Shown: positions 24,480 through 32,037 of the stretch, in pieces
Numbering within the stretch: the first letter of the stretch is position 1
Layout of the letters: each line of letters starts with the position of its first letter
IMG/VR virus record: IMGVR_UViG_3300025012_000112
Span: 1-54,114 of that record
From: a virus
Strand: one strand, 5' to 3'
Length of the DNA: 54,114 nt
Program-made: the position numbers and the translations under genes
Notes under the pieces: generated by a model
Seen by the model: the letters and a program-made list of their open reading frames with translations, nothing else
The model's database searches: none
What the model was told of the DNA's origin: nothing

Positions 24480-26012
24480 TTAACTGTTAGAATCTCCATG
24501 CAACTGCTGCTGCCATTGAACGTTAACAAGCAACCTGATTGCATTCTCGCGCTTCTTGATTATGAAGTCGTCCGATTCTTCTGTCATTACCCACAGGAAT
24601 ATACCGCGCCGCGCCGCGATCGCGGGCCTGCCCCAGAGCCACCCTTGCCCCGCGGCCGCGACTCTTACCGTGACCCACACAAACAAACTCCGGATTCCTA
24701 CTACCGTGGCCCACAGCCATGGCATGTGAACTCCGGATGCGGCGGCGCGCGCCCAGACAAAAAGGTCACGGGTGCGTCCGGCGGAGACGCGGCCCCATAC
24801 CCAGCCGGCCCACCCACCGTCCCCGACAACCTTGGTCCAGACCCATGTGCTTTGCACCGCACTTAAAGCGGCCCTTACCCACAACCACGTTTGATGGTCG
24901 CCCTGTTTGGATATGCGACCCCATAACCAGGAACCCCATCGCACGAATGCCACGACTTTGGACCAGACCCAGGCCCCTGCTGGTTTGGGAATGAGGAACT
25001 CAATCTCGTTGCTCTGTGAGAAAGTCCCGTTGGTGTCGTCCACCACCAGCACTTTAATAAAGCAACTGCGTCCAATTGGAATCCCGGGGACGGTAAAAGA
25101 GAGCGGCCCCGGCGGTGTGGAATACGGAGGAACGGGAACGGTTCCTACCAGGGTCCCCGGCACTGGTATGAAATCTTCCGTTGTCCCCATGTGGATCTCA
25201 TAACGATTATACGGAGGCTCTCCCAAAATCCCTTTCGTTGGGCTCAGGGACAGCGCCGGGTCGGCCGGTTTGTAGACTTTCACGTGGTCAACTCGAACCG
25301 TGGAGTCCGCCCCGGTGTTCGACAGCCGAAGGTGGCATTCGCCCGCGGTGCGGGGCGGGGCATCGCACGACGGCGTGGGGTTGGTGCCTCCAGCGAAGGT
25401 TATCGTATTCATAAGGAAGGGTATCCACTCCGCCCCTATCTCGTCGTAAATGGTGACGTAACCGAAGCAGGTAAACCCTGGCTCTATAGTGAAACGGAAC
25501 TTGCATATCCTGTTCTGAATGTCCGGGTATTGCGGCCACTGATTCTGGTCATATACGAGAACCCACTTCTTTGCATTCTCGGACCAGATGTAGAGGTTGT
25601 CCTGCATAAACTTCACACGGAACTCATTGTTCCCGGAAGACACCATGACATCGAATTGTCCGGCAGCGCTCATGTCCCGAAGGTCAACCGTGAACTCGAC
25701 GGCATAACGCCCGTTGCTGACCCCCGGCGCAAAGTATGCGGGGGTGCCAATGTCGACGCTCTGATAGCCAACACAGTCCAATTCCAGAACCTTGTCATTC
25801 TGGGTCCATGGCTCCGCCAGCGCGACGACTTGAGCTGTTCCCGTACTCCCGCCGGAAAGCGACCATCCCGCGGGAAGACCCAGCACATCGAACAACTCGA
25901 AGGCGTAGTCCCCGGTGGTAAGATACGGTATCCAGTGCACATCCGCTTGCGCCAGCACGGGGTTAACCGCGAAAGGACCAGAGGCGACTGTGTACTCGTG
26001 CTTGAATGCCAT
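24480..26012 (-). CDS. Appendage protein with Trp-x-Trp 14-residue repeats
   Basis: A 510-residue protein. Residues 1-245 form a concanavalin-like beta sandwich, rich in strands with YAVEFTVDLRDM, NEFRVKFMQDN and VRVDHVKVYK. This is a common layout of sugar-binding appendage domains. Residues 250-345 add a fibronectin or Ig-like segment (FTVPGIPIGRSCFIKVLVVD). From residue 348 to 474 a Trp-x-Trp unit recurs ten times, mostly every 14 residues. A charged C-terminal tail follows. The start overlaps the preceding stop by one base (TAATG). A receptor-binding or decoration role is inferred. The repeat is described separately. Confidence 0.6.
   Translation of the reverse strand: MAFKHEYTVASGPFAVNPVLAQADVHWIPYLTTGDYAFELFDVLGLPAGWSLSGGSTGTAQVVALAEPWTQNDKVLELDCVGYQSVDIGTPAYFAPGVSNGRYAVEFTVDLRDMSAAGQFDVMVSSGNNEFRVKFMQDNLYIWSENAKKWVLVYDQNQWPQYPDIQNRICKFRFTIEPGFTCFGYVTIYDEIGAEWIPFLMNTITFAGGTNPTPSCDAPPRTAGECHLRLSNTGADSTVRVDHVKVYKPADPALSLSPTKGILGEPPYNRYEIHMGTTEDFIPVPGTLVGTVPVPPYSTPPGPLSFTVPGIPIGRSCFIKVLVVDDTNGTFSQSNEIEFLIPKPAGAWVWSKVVAFVRWGSWLWGRISKQGDHQTWLWVRAALSAVQSTWVWTKVVGDGGWAGWVWGRVSAGRTRDLFVWARAAASGVHMPWLWATVVGIRSLFVWVTVRVAAAGQGWLWGRPAIAARRGIFLWVMTEESDDFIIKKRENAIRLLVNVQWQQQLHGDSNS
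24591..24971 (-). repeat. Trp-x-Trp 14-residue coding repeat (10 copies)
   Basis: This stretch codes for residues 348-474. In order the units begin WVW, WLW, WLW, WVW, WVW, FVW, WLW, FVW, WLW, FLW. Eight of the nine spacings are exactly 14 residues and one is 12. Between the aromatic triplets the filler is variable, mostly Ser, Gly, Arg, Lys, Ala and Val, as in SKVVAFVRWGS or GRISKQGDHQT. The nucleotide sequence is not a simple tandem copy, so the periodicity is kept by selection on the protein. A beta-helical or stacked-strand structure with an aromatic ladder is a reasonable model. Confidence 0.85.
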
Positions 26013-26470
26013 TAGAGTACCTGCTGCCCCACGGAATAGTCATAGTATCCAAAGAGCTCAACACGGCAAATACCGACGCGCGGCCCCGGTCCTCCCATGC
26101 CCCCGGCCCCGTTGTCAAACATGAACCGGACCTGCGTATCCTTGAAGCAGGGGATACAGATTGCCTTGGGAAGCGAGACGGGAATTCCCGCCAGAGCCGC
26201 GCCGTAGATTGTCTGAGCGTGCCAGTTCGCCGGTGCTCCCGATACGTTCAGATTGGTCTCCAATTTCCAGAAGTAGTCGAATGAGGAGACTACCAGTATC
26301 TGCACGAGATTAAACTGCTCCGGCAGGAAGTTGCCCGGACCTGGAAACAGGACGCCATTTGCCAGCTCCAGATTCCCCACCGGAGGATCGGTGGCAAATA
26401 TGATGGAATCGTTGCCATCTCTGATGACACTTCGTAATTGTGTCCGGCGATTAACGTTGTTGCCGCTCAT
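26012..26470 (-). CDS. Beta-rich appendage-associated protein
   Basis: A 152-residue protein starting at an ATG with AAGGAGGTCCGCC. It has a helical start, then strands rich in Phe, Leu, Val and Gly, with an ICIPCFKDTQVRFMFD segment and a C-terminal GPRVGICRVELFGYYD. The strand-rich C-terminus and closing tyrosines are typical of jelly-roll-type appendage domains. It is coupled to the Trp-repeat gene downstream through a one-base overlap, so the two may form a complex. Confidence 0.45.
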   Translation of the reverse strand: MSGNNVNRRTQLRSVIRDGNDSIIFATDPPVGNLELANGVLFPGPGNFLPEQFNLVQILVVSSFDYFWKLETNLNVSGAPANWHAQTIYGAALAGIPVSLPKAICIPCFKDTQVRFMFDNGAGGMGGPGPRVGICRVELFGYYDYSVGQQVL

Positions 26471-26481
26471 GGCGGACCTCC

Positions 26482-26976
26482 TTAGTACTTCTCGTCGTAT
26501 ACGACCTGGATGACGCTCTCGTCACTGAGCACCTCGTCCCAGTCGTTGATGGTGATCGTCGTCTGGACACCGAGCTGGTGGCCCACTGTGTAATCATGGG
26601 AAGCCCCTTCGGCTCTGAGGATACCGTCAATGTACAGCAGTTCATTCCTCGTAAACGTTGGGGTGGGCAGATATACCTTTCCCATCTGTCCACGAATCAG
26701 CGCGCCGTCAAAAAGGAGACGCGACGTGGTTGCGTATGCGTTGTGAAGTGTTACGTTATCCGTGTGCTCTTGTACCGTGTCGCTGAACGGATCCGCGGTA
26801 CCCGGATTCAACTTGGTTCGCAGGATGTCTTGAGCCCGGACGTCGTGGATGTTCTGTCCAAGGCCCACCGCCGTCATATGCACAAGCATCGCGTTGTAAT
26901 CGAGCCACCAGCGCTCTTCCACGCCGTCCCACATCTTCAAGAATTGGTGCCTGGGCGTCAGTTCGGATATCCTCAT
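26482..26976 (-). CDS. Structural protein of unknown function
   Basis: A 164-residue protein whose ATG overlaps the end of the 580-residue fibre gene by four bases. The N-terminal part is helical and aromatic (WWLDYNAMLVHM). The C-terminal part has strand-like TTITINDWDEVLSDESVIQV. A short His-containing segment lies near residues 70-80. It is probably an accessory or chaperone-like protein for the fibre encoded just before it, but sequence gives no direct evidence. Confidence 0.4.
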   Translation of the reverse strand: MRISELTPRHQFLKMWDGVEERWWLDYNAMLVHMTAVGLGQNIHDVRAQDILRTKLNPGTADPFSDTVQEHTDNVTLHNAYATTSRLLFDGALIRGQMGKVYLPTPTFTRNELLYIDGILRAEGASHDYTVGHQLGVQTTITINDWDEVLSDESVIQVVYDEKY

Positions 26977-28715
26977 GATAGCCTCCCGAGCAGGACGCCG
27001 TATGAATACACGGCCGTGTTATTTGATACTTCAATCAGCAATTGGATACTTTGTCCCGTGAAGTCCAGCAGGAAGTCGTTGTCGAATTGCGTGTCGTTGA
27101 TGGCAGGATTATTCATACCGTCAGCAATAACGGTCACCGTGACCGCGGAAGGGTCCTCCGCCTCCACGTGGACGTTGACGTATTCCACGGTGTACATCGT
27201 GGCCGTGTACACATATTCCTTGGATAGGCACGTTCCCGCGCCCCGTAAGGCATGGTCCGCAATCGTGGCGCCCCCGCCCAGCAAGTCGGTTCCGCTTGCG
27301 TCTTCGAAAACGTCAACGATCATTCCTCGGGTCCACATGGACCCGACGAACCAGTTCCTGTACCACTCCAGCTCTTCAAAGGTCCGGAGGGTCTCCCCGG
27401 CGAATGATGATGTCGGAGATAACGCCGGCGGATTTGCGCCGTTAAGGTTCCAGGGCTCTCCTGACACAGTGGCCATGACCGCCCGGATATTGTTCAGGCT
27501 CTCGTTCAGGTCCGTGGGCGCGGCATTCCACGTCGACCCCACGACCAGAGGACCAACCCATGCCGGGTCTATCGACGCGGCGGGGAAAGCCAGTCCACCG
27601 CTGACGGTAAGCATGGTTGTGACATCCAGGCTCTCGATAGCAGCGGATGCGGCCGCCAGACTGGTAGCCTCCAGAATCCCGGCCATCAAAGTATCAAACG
27701 TCCCCGCTTCCAGCGCGGTGACTCCTCCAAGGACGGCTCCGCCGCCGCCCCATGCCAGTAACGTCGGGATCAGATCGGCGATGTTTAACTTGGTTGGGAG
27801 AACGAGGTCTATCCCGGTTTGCCAGGCCAACAAATCGGCAACGTCGCTCCCTATCCCGGCCACCGTGCCCTGCAAGCTAAACATATCCGTCTGCAGAGTC
27901 CCGATGTCGAGGGTATGTTGGGCGACGTCGGCGTGGCCCACAGGGTCTCCCATGTGTCCGGAAAGCACCGAAGCCTCGGCCGCTCCGAGGGCCGCTAGTT
28001 CGAGCAGGCTCAGCCCATGGGCCGCCGTGGCCGAGGCTTCCGCATGCGTCGTGGTCATGCCCAGCATTTCCGTGATCGCGTCGTGCAGGCTCGTTGCAAC
28101 CAGCCCTGCTTGTGCCACCGCCACACTGGCATCGTCGAGTGTCCCCGTATGTGAATCTAAATCGTGTTCTTTCGGATGGTGGTCGTCCTCTCCTATATCC
28201 ACAATATTTGGATGACTGATTTGTTTGCCGGCCGTGCCGTCGTGCGCATGCCCGCCTGTGATGTCCCACGTTACTTGCGCTTCCGCCAACGGCCCGGTAT
28301 GGTCTGACCCTCCCAGGCCGTGCACTTGCGTATGGTGGTCGTCCGCGGTCATGTCCAGAAGACTTGGGTGTGATACCTGTTGTCCGCTTGCGCCGCCCGC
28401 ATGGGCATGGCCACCATCCCCGAACGCAACCTGTATCTCTCCGAAGGCAAACATGTCTGGCAAATATATTTGTGTGAACTGAATTGTCCCGTTCAGGATG
28501 CCGGTGATCTGGTCCTGCAGATCCTCGTCAATCAAAGACATCGCATTGAAGCGGCCGTCGAGAGCCGTTGGGTCGGCAATGTCGGACACGGCCGCGGTCA
28601 GCAGGGCGAGGATTTGCTGCCACTGCGTCTCTCGCAAAGCATCCGCGAAACCGACTTGGCGCTCATATAGAGACGACCCGGTGGACTTCTGGATGTTGGT
28701 TGTCTGTTCCGGCAT
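26973..28715 (-). CDS. Large tail fibre protein with duplicated His-rich metal module
   Basis: A 580-residue protein. Residues 1-90 form a helical head. Residues 101-143 and 154-193 are two copies of a His-rich module (GGHAH ... SHP ... DDHH ... H ... HTG), the kind of metal-coordinating element seen in trimeric phage fibres. Long Ala/Leu/Gly-rich helical stretches follow, for example DLLAWQTGIDLVLPTKLN. The protein ends in a beta-rich C-terminal domain from about residue 380 that likely contacts a receptor. The ATG follows AGGAGCATACG. The protein probably forms a trimer, by analogy with other fibres. Confidence 0.6.
   Translation of the reverse strand: MPEQTTNIQKSTGSSLYERQVGFADALRETQWQQILALLTAAVSDIADPTALDGRFNAMSLIDEDLQDQITGILNGTIQFTQIYLPDMFAFGEIQVAFGDGGHAHAGGASGQQVSHPSLLDMTADDHHTQVHGLGGSDHTGPLAEAQVTWDITGGHAHDGTAGKQISHPNIVDIGEDDHHPKEHDLDSHTGTLDDASVAVAQAGLVATSLHDAITEMLGMTTTHAEASATAAHGLSLLELAALGAAEASVLSGHMGDPVGHADVAQHTLDIGTLQTDMFSLQGTVAGIGSDVADLLAWQTGIDLVLPTKLNIADLIPTLLAWGGGGAVLGGVTALEAGTFDTLMAGILEATSLAAASAAIESLDVTTMLTVSGGLAFPAASIDPAWVGPLVVGSTWNAAPTDLNESLNNIRAVMATVSGEPWNLNGANPPALSPTSSFAGETLRTFEELEWYRNWFVGSMWTRGMIVDVFEDASGTDLLGGGATIADHALRGAGTCLSKEYVYTATMYTVEYVNVHVEAEDPSAVTVTVIADGMNNPAINDTQFDNDFLLDFTGQSIQLLIEVSNNTAVYSYGVLLGRLS
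28137..28415 (-). repeat. Tandem His-rich metal-binding modules in the fibre
   Basis: Residues 101-143 and 154-193 share the order GGHAH, G, Q[VI]SHP, a D, DDHH, H, a second D or S, HTG, then L. The second copy keeps most histidines, with changes elsewhere. HxH and DDHH groups on adjacent strands would coordinate a transition metal, as in known fibre and tail-needle folds. A tandem duplication gives two metal sites along the fibre axis. Confidence 0.7.
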
Positions 28716-28724
28716 CGTATGCTC

Positions 28725-29207
28725 CTATACGATCGGTTGATTCGATTGCAGTGCGGAATATCCAAGGCCAATGGCGGCTCCAACGGCCGCACCCACGCCA
28801 AGGCCACGCCATGCGCTGCTCCCCATGGACCGAATCGAGGCCCCTGCTTCGTGGGAGAATGCTCGTCCCATATATTTTGCCGTACGCCCAAGACCGGCAC
28901 TAAAAGCTCCGATTTCTTCGATGGGCATGTTGTTCAACCACAAATTGCGGGCCGCTGGACGTATCGCGGCATCATAGAATTGACCGCCGAGGCCAAGCGC
29001 TGCCTTACTCCCGGCGCCGATGGCCCGGCGCCCTGGACCCGAAAGGGCCGCGCCCGCGAGCCCACCCATCAGGACGTCATGGCGCGTGTCGGGCTCGGCC
29101 CGTGCAAACATGAACGCCCCGGCGCCAATGCCAAGCCACGGCAATACCCCGGCCGCTCGTGCGGTGGTGGAAGCCATGCCTGCTGCTGCTTCTCCTGGGA
29201 TCGGCAT
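28725..29207 (-). CDS. Ala/Gly-rich hydrophobic protein, possible internal virion component
   Basis: A 160-residue protein starting after TTAAGGAGATGAGATAA. Two or more hydrophobic Ala/Gly stretches (near residues 18-35 and 136-152) alternate with basic loops, and small residues dominate. It resembles the 258-residue protein encoded just before it and the proteins near the terminase. Gly-zipper-like, weakly hydrophobic proteins of this sort can be membrane-active components ejected with DNA. The function is unproved. Confidence 0.4.
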   Translation of the reverse strand: MPIPGEAAAGMASTTARAAGVLPWLGIGAGAFMFARAEPDTRHDVLMGGLAGAALSGPGRRAIGAGSKAALGLGGQFYDAAIRPAARNLWLNNMPIEEIGAFSAGLGRTAKYMGRAFSHEAGASIRSMGSSAWRGLGVGAAVGAAIGLGYSALQSNQPIV

Positions 29208-29220
29208 TTATCTCATCTCC

Positions 29221-29997
29221 TTAATACATCGCGGTATTCGAATACATTCGGTCCGCGGGCTGGGTGACTGCCCCGTGCAGGCCAACGACAAGCCCAATGG
29301 CGCCCATGACGCCGGCGCCGATGGCCCCGCGGTGCAGGGCCACCCGCCCCCACTTGCCCAGGTTTTCTGATTTGGCCATCCATTTCCATGACTCTTTGCG
29401 AAGCATCGAGCTTTCCAGAGCGGGCACTTCGTGCGGGACTTTCAGTCTCGCGTGTTCCGCACTCTGCCACGACCGCGGTCCTTCAAAAGCCTGTCCCGTC
29501 CTGGCGTCAACGTGTTCGAGTTGGCCGTTGGCATTTAGACGTGGTTTCAGGCGCTCGCCAGCGACCTTGATAGGATTCTGATTGAGCCGGTCAAGTTCCT
29601 GGACACGAGCCGCCTCAATGTTCCCATGGGCTCCCCGCATCCTCGGCATTTCATTCCTGGCCAGGGACGCCATGGTAATTGGCGTTCCCGCCGCACCCAG
29701 TAGCGCACCGCCCCAGGCTCCTCGCCACGTGGCGCCGCCCAGTCGTTCCAATGGAGACCGGTTTGGGTCGTATGCCTTACTCGCAATTCCTCCCATGACA
29801 AGGCCGGCCCCCAGGGCGGTCCCGACAGCTGCCGCTCCAACTCCGGCGTACATCCGATTGCCGGCGAGCATCGGTGGGAGGCCGCGGCTTGCTCCTGACA
29901 CGGCGGAATACATTGAAGCCGCACCAAAGCCACCGCCGCCCAGCATGGCGAGGGTAGCTTTGCCGCGAACTCGCTCCTGTGGTGTCGATCCGTCCAT
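29221..29997 (-). CDS. Ala/Gly-rich hydrophobic protein, possible internal virion component
   Basis: A 258-residue protein starting one base after the stop of the Ig-domain gene. It contains a Gly-rich hydrophobic stretch (residues 17-75, for example AAAVGTALGAGLVMGGIAS), a charged central domain, and a second Gly/Ala-rich segment near residues 220-240 (GAIGAGVMGAIGLVVGLHG). It ends in MYSNTAMY. The protein encoded at 43261-44226 has an analogous Gly-rich segment and a MYVNYPGT phrase near its end, perhaps a shared tail signal. Similar proteins occur beside the terminase and at the start of the tape measure gene. A role in virion interior or membrane penetration is possible. Confidence 0.4.
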   Translation of the reverse strand: MDGSTPQERVRGKATLAMLGGGGFGAASMYSAVSGASRGLPPMLAGNRMYAGVGAAAVGTALGAGLVMGGIASKAYDPNRSPLERLGGATWRGAWGGALLGAAGTPITMASLARNEMPRMRGAHGNIEAARVQELDRLNQNPIKVAGERLKPRLNANGQLEHVDARTGQAFEGPRSWQSAEHARLKVPHEVPALESSMLRKESWKWMAKSENLGKWGRVALHRGAIGAGVMGAIGLVVGLHGAVTQPADRMYSNTAMY

Positions 29998-29998
29998 G

Positions 29999-31561
29999 TT
30001 ACAACAGCGCCTCGTTGAATAAGACTATGAACCATTCCATGGCCGGGGTAAGGGCTTCGTCCATGACGCGCATTTCCACTTTGACCTTCATCTTGTTTCC
30101 CTGTACGACATCCGCTATCCCCGTTTGTATCTCTTTGGCCGGGTCGTACGAGAACAATATTTCGGAGTAGGTCATGCCATCGTCGGCGGATACGTACAGG
30201 CGTAAATTGGTCTCGTCAGGCATTGTGAACCGTGCCCGGACTTCGACAGAGGCCGTTTCCCCAGCCAGTTCCAGCTCAAAGATTGTGTGCTTCCACGTGC
30301 TGGCCGGCGCATACGGAGCGCGGCGAGTGAACCGGAGTTCCCCGTGCAGCGTGTCTGTATAAAGTTCGTCTTCTCCCTCAACGCGTTCCGTCACGTCCAT
30401 GAAGTGCTTGCCAAACGCCCACCGGCGGCCACTGACATGCAGGATGTCCCGGAACAGGTTCTCGTATTGCTGGATGTCCATACCGCCGCTCCCTGTCCCC
30501 GGTGACGGGGATGGGCCTGGTGGCGTCCCGCCTTCCGGCACGATGATCAGAACGTTTGGTTCGTCCTCGTCCACGTACACGCTTTCTATTCCTATTGTAC
30601 CCGGTTCGCGCACGTTCGGATCGGACTGCAGTATCTTATTGCCGAACAAGGTCACGCAACTCAGATCAACGGTATCGGGGTTTATATTGCGATTGAACGT
30701 AACACGGAAATATTCAGGGTCAACATTCATGGAAAAGTCAGGCGGATCGATCCCGATAATCATGAAGGGTTCGTTGCCGGAAAGTACCTGGCCTACATTC
30801 TCCCAGGTTGGCCCGGTCGTCTGAGGTACGTATGGGGCTTCCTGCCCTGGCTCCAACACGTAGAACGAGTGGAGCAGTGACCACGCACTCCATTGTCCGG
30901 CCACCAATGTTCGTATGTGCCAAAAGTACTGGACCCCAGCCGGGAGTTCCTCGTCCGGGCGCCACTCAGTGTTTGGAAGTTGCGTCTCCGAATCGATGGC
31001 GGGAATAATCACCGCGGGCTGGCCAGCCGGTGGCACCAGCAATGGGTCCATGAGTTCGGAGTACCCGATCTCAATCTGGTAGGACTCGGCCGCGGTGACG
31101 GGCGCCCATCGGAAGAGCGGCCGCGTGTCGTAAATGGATGAATATTCAAACGGGAGTTCCGCGGACGGCGGCTGGATGGACACGTCTCCGGTGGAGAAGT
31201 TCCACACGAAGTTTTTGCCCATGCTGTTGCCGACAATATTCTTGACGACAGCATTGGTCCCGCCCGTGAATGGATTGGCCAGACCCACGATGGTCGCCTG
31301 GTAAGTTGTCTGTGGATCCAACGGCTGCTGTGGACGGAACCGGCCAATGAATTCGCCGGCCTGCGTGGCTTCGTAACTCACATAACCCGGAATGGGCCGC
31401 ATGCTGTTACTGGCAACGATGAAAGTCCCCGCTGTCAGTGTGTCGCGGTCGACCGCCTGGGAAAAGTATACCAGAATCTCCGAGTCGAGGGATACGTTGG
31501 ACTGGATCTCTCTTGGTGATACTCTGGTTACTCTGAGATCGTCTACAAAGCCAAAAACCAT
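29999..31561 (-). CDS. Multi-domain Ig/fibronectin-like structural protein
   Basis: A 520-residue protein with two Big_5-like beta domains. VSPREIQSNVSLDSEILVYF begins one near residue 13, and IDPPDFSMNVDPEYFRVTFN begins a second near residue 268. Both have the 'xxPxxxxxNVxxxxxIxVxFSxxVDxxT' layout. Between them, residues 140-240 look like a fibronectin type III domain with FRWAPVTAAESYQIEIG. After a Pro/Gly/Ser linker (about residues 345-360), a helical and beta C-terminal domain ends the protein. Such proteins often decorate capsids or tails and contact host surfaces. It is encoded just after the capsid and the 131-residue gene. Confidence 0.55.
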   Translation of the reverse strand: MVFGFVDDLRVTRVSPREIQSNVSLDSEILVYFSQAVDRDTLTAGTFIVASNSMRPIPGYVSYEATQAGEFIGRFRPQQPLDPQTTYQATIVGLANPFTGGTNAVVKNIVGNSMGKNFVWNFSTGDVSIQPPSAELPFEYSSIYDTRPLFRWAPVTAAESYQIEIGYSELMDPLLVPPAGQPAVIIPAIDSETQLPNTEWRPDEELPAGVQYFWHIRTLVAGQWSAWSLLHSFYVLEPGQEAPYVPQTTGPTWENVGQVLSGNEPFMIIGIDPPDFSMNVDPEYFRVTFNRNINPDTVDLSCVTLFGNKILQSDPNVREPGTIGIESVYVDEDEPNVLIIVPEGGTPPGPSPSPGTGSGGMDIQQYENLFRDILHVSGRRWAFGKHFMDVTERVEGEDELYTDTLHGELRFTRRAPYAPASTWKHTIFELELAGETASVEVRARFTMPDETNLRLYVSADDGMTYSEILFSYDPAKEIQTGIADVVQGNKMKVKVEMRVMDEALTPAMEWFIVLFNEALL

Positions 31562-31569
31562 GGCGGTTA

Positions 31570-31965
31570 TTATCCCTCGGCGAGTTTGGTATCAACGATG
31601 GTCAGTTCTTCCGGAGTGATGTGTTTGGAACAATGCTTTGAGTGCAGAAGCGCCTTGTTCTTGCAGCGTGACCCACTTTTTGTCTTTGCTTCGCAGCGTT
31701 GTTCGCTGGTGGGCCGGCCGCCCTTGGCGATGGCCTCTTCGGGGTTGTCGTTGAAGCCGTCGTTTGGTTCCTGCTCCGACGTATCCTCGGCGTCCGGCGC
31801 CGACAGGTCCATGATGTGTATCAGTCCCTGTTCGATCCCCGCCTGCAGCGTGGGCGTTATCTCTTCGACTTCCGCCTCGGGCATGTATCGGTTTAGCGTA
31901 ATCGGTGGGATACAGTCGTTTGCATGAAAGTTCAGGTTCCCGATGTCGAGCATGACTTTATACAT
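31570..31965 (-). CDS. Small protein with C-terminal Cys3His zinc finger
   Basis: A 131-residue protein. The N-terminal third contains a short strand motif (MYKVMLDIGNL) and an acidic linker (residues 55-80). The C-terminal segment has the zinc motif C-x9-C-x10-C-x2-H (CEAKTKSGSRC ... CSKH), found in many short phage and bacterial DUF proteins. It sits after the capsid gene and its hairpin. The zinc finger may bind nucleic acid or a capsid partner. Confidence 0.55.
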   Translation of the reverse strand: MYKVMLDIGNLNFHANDCIPPITLNRYMPEAEVEEITPTLQAGIEQGLIHIMDLSAPDAEDTSEQEPNDGFNDNPEEAIAKGGRPTSEQRCEAKTKSGSRCKNKALLHSKHCSKHITPEELTIVDTKLAEG

Positions 31966-31990
31966 GGATTCCTCCGAGAAGCAAGGGGCC

Positions 31991-32010
31991 GGGGGAGCCG
32001 AAGCTCCCCC
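31991..32010 (-). terminator. GC-rich hairpin after the major capsid gene
   Basis: An 8-bp stem GGGGGAGC / GCTCCCCC closed by a TTCG tetraloop on the minus strand. The U-run expected after it is missing (it reads GGCCCCTTGCTTC), so on this strand it is probably an attenuator or 3'-end stabiliser between the abundant capsid mRNA and the next gene. On the opposite strand a short T-rich tail follows it. The UUCG loop makes it unusually stable. Confidence 0.6.
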
Positions 32011-32037
32011 GTGCCTTTTGCTTGTTCTTTACAGACC

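Noticed and set aside
26578-28215. Rightward open frame of 545 codons
   Set aside because: It lies entirely antisense to the large tail fibre and the 164-residue gene, which have strong ribosome sites and sensible protein composition. The antisense product is Ser/Ala/Pro-rich without motifs.
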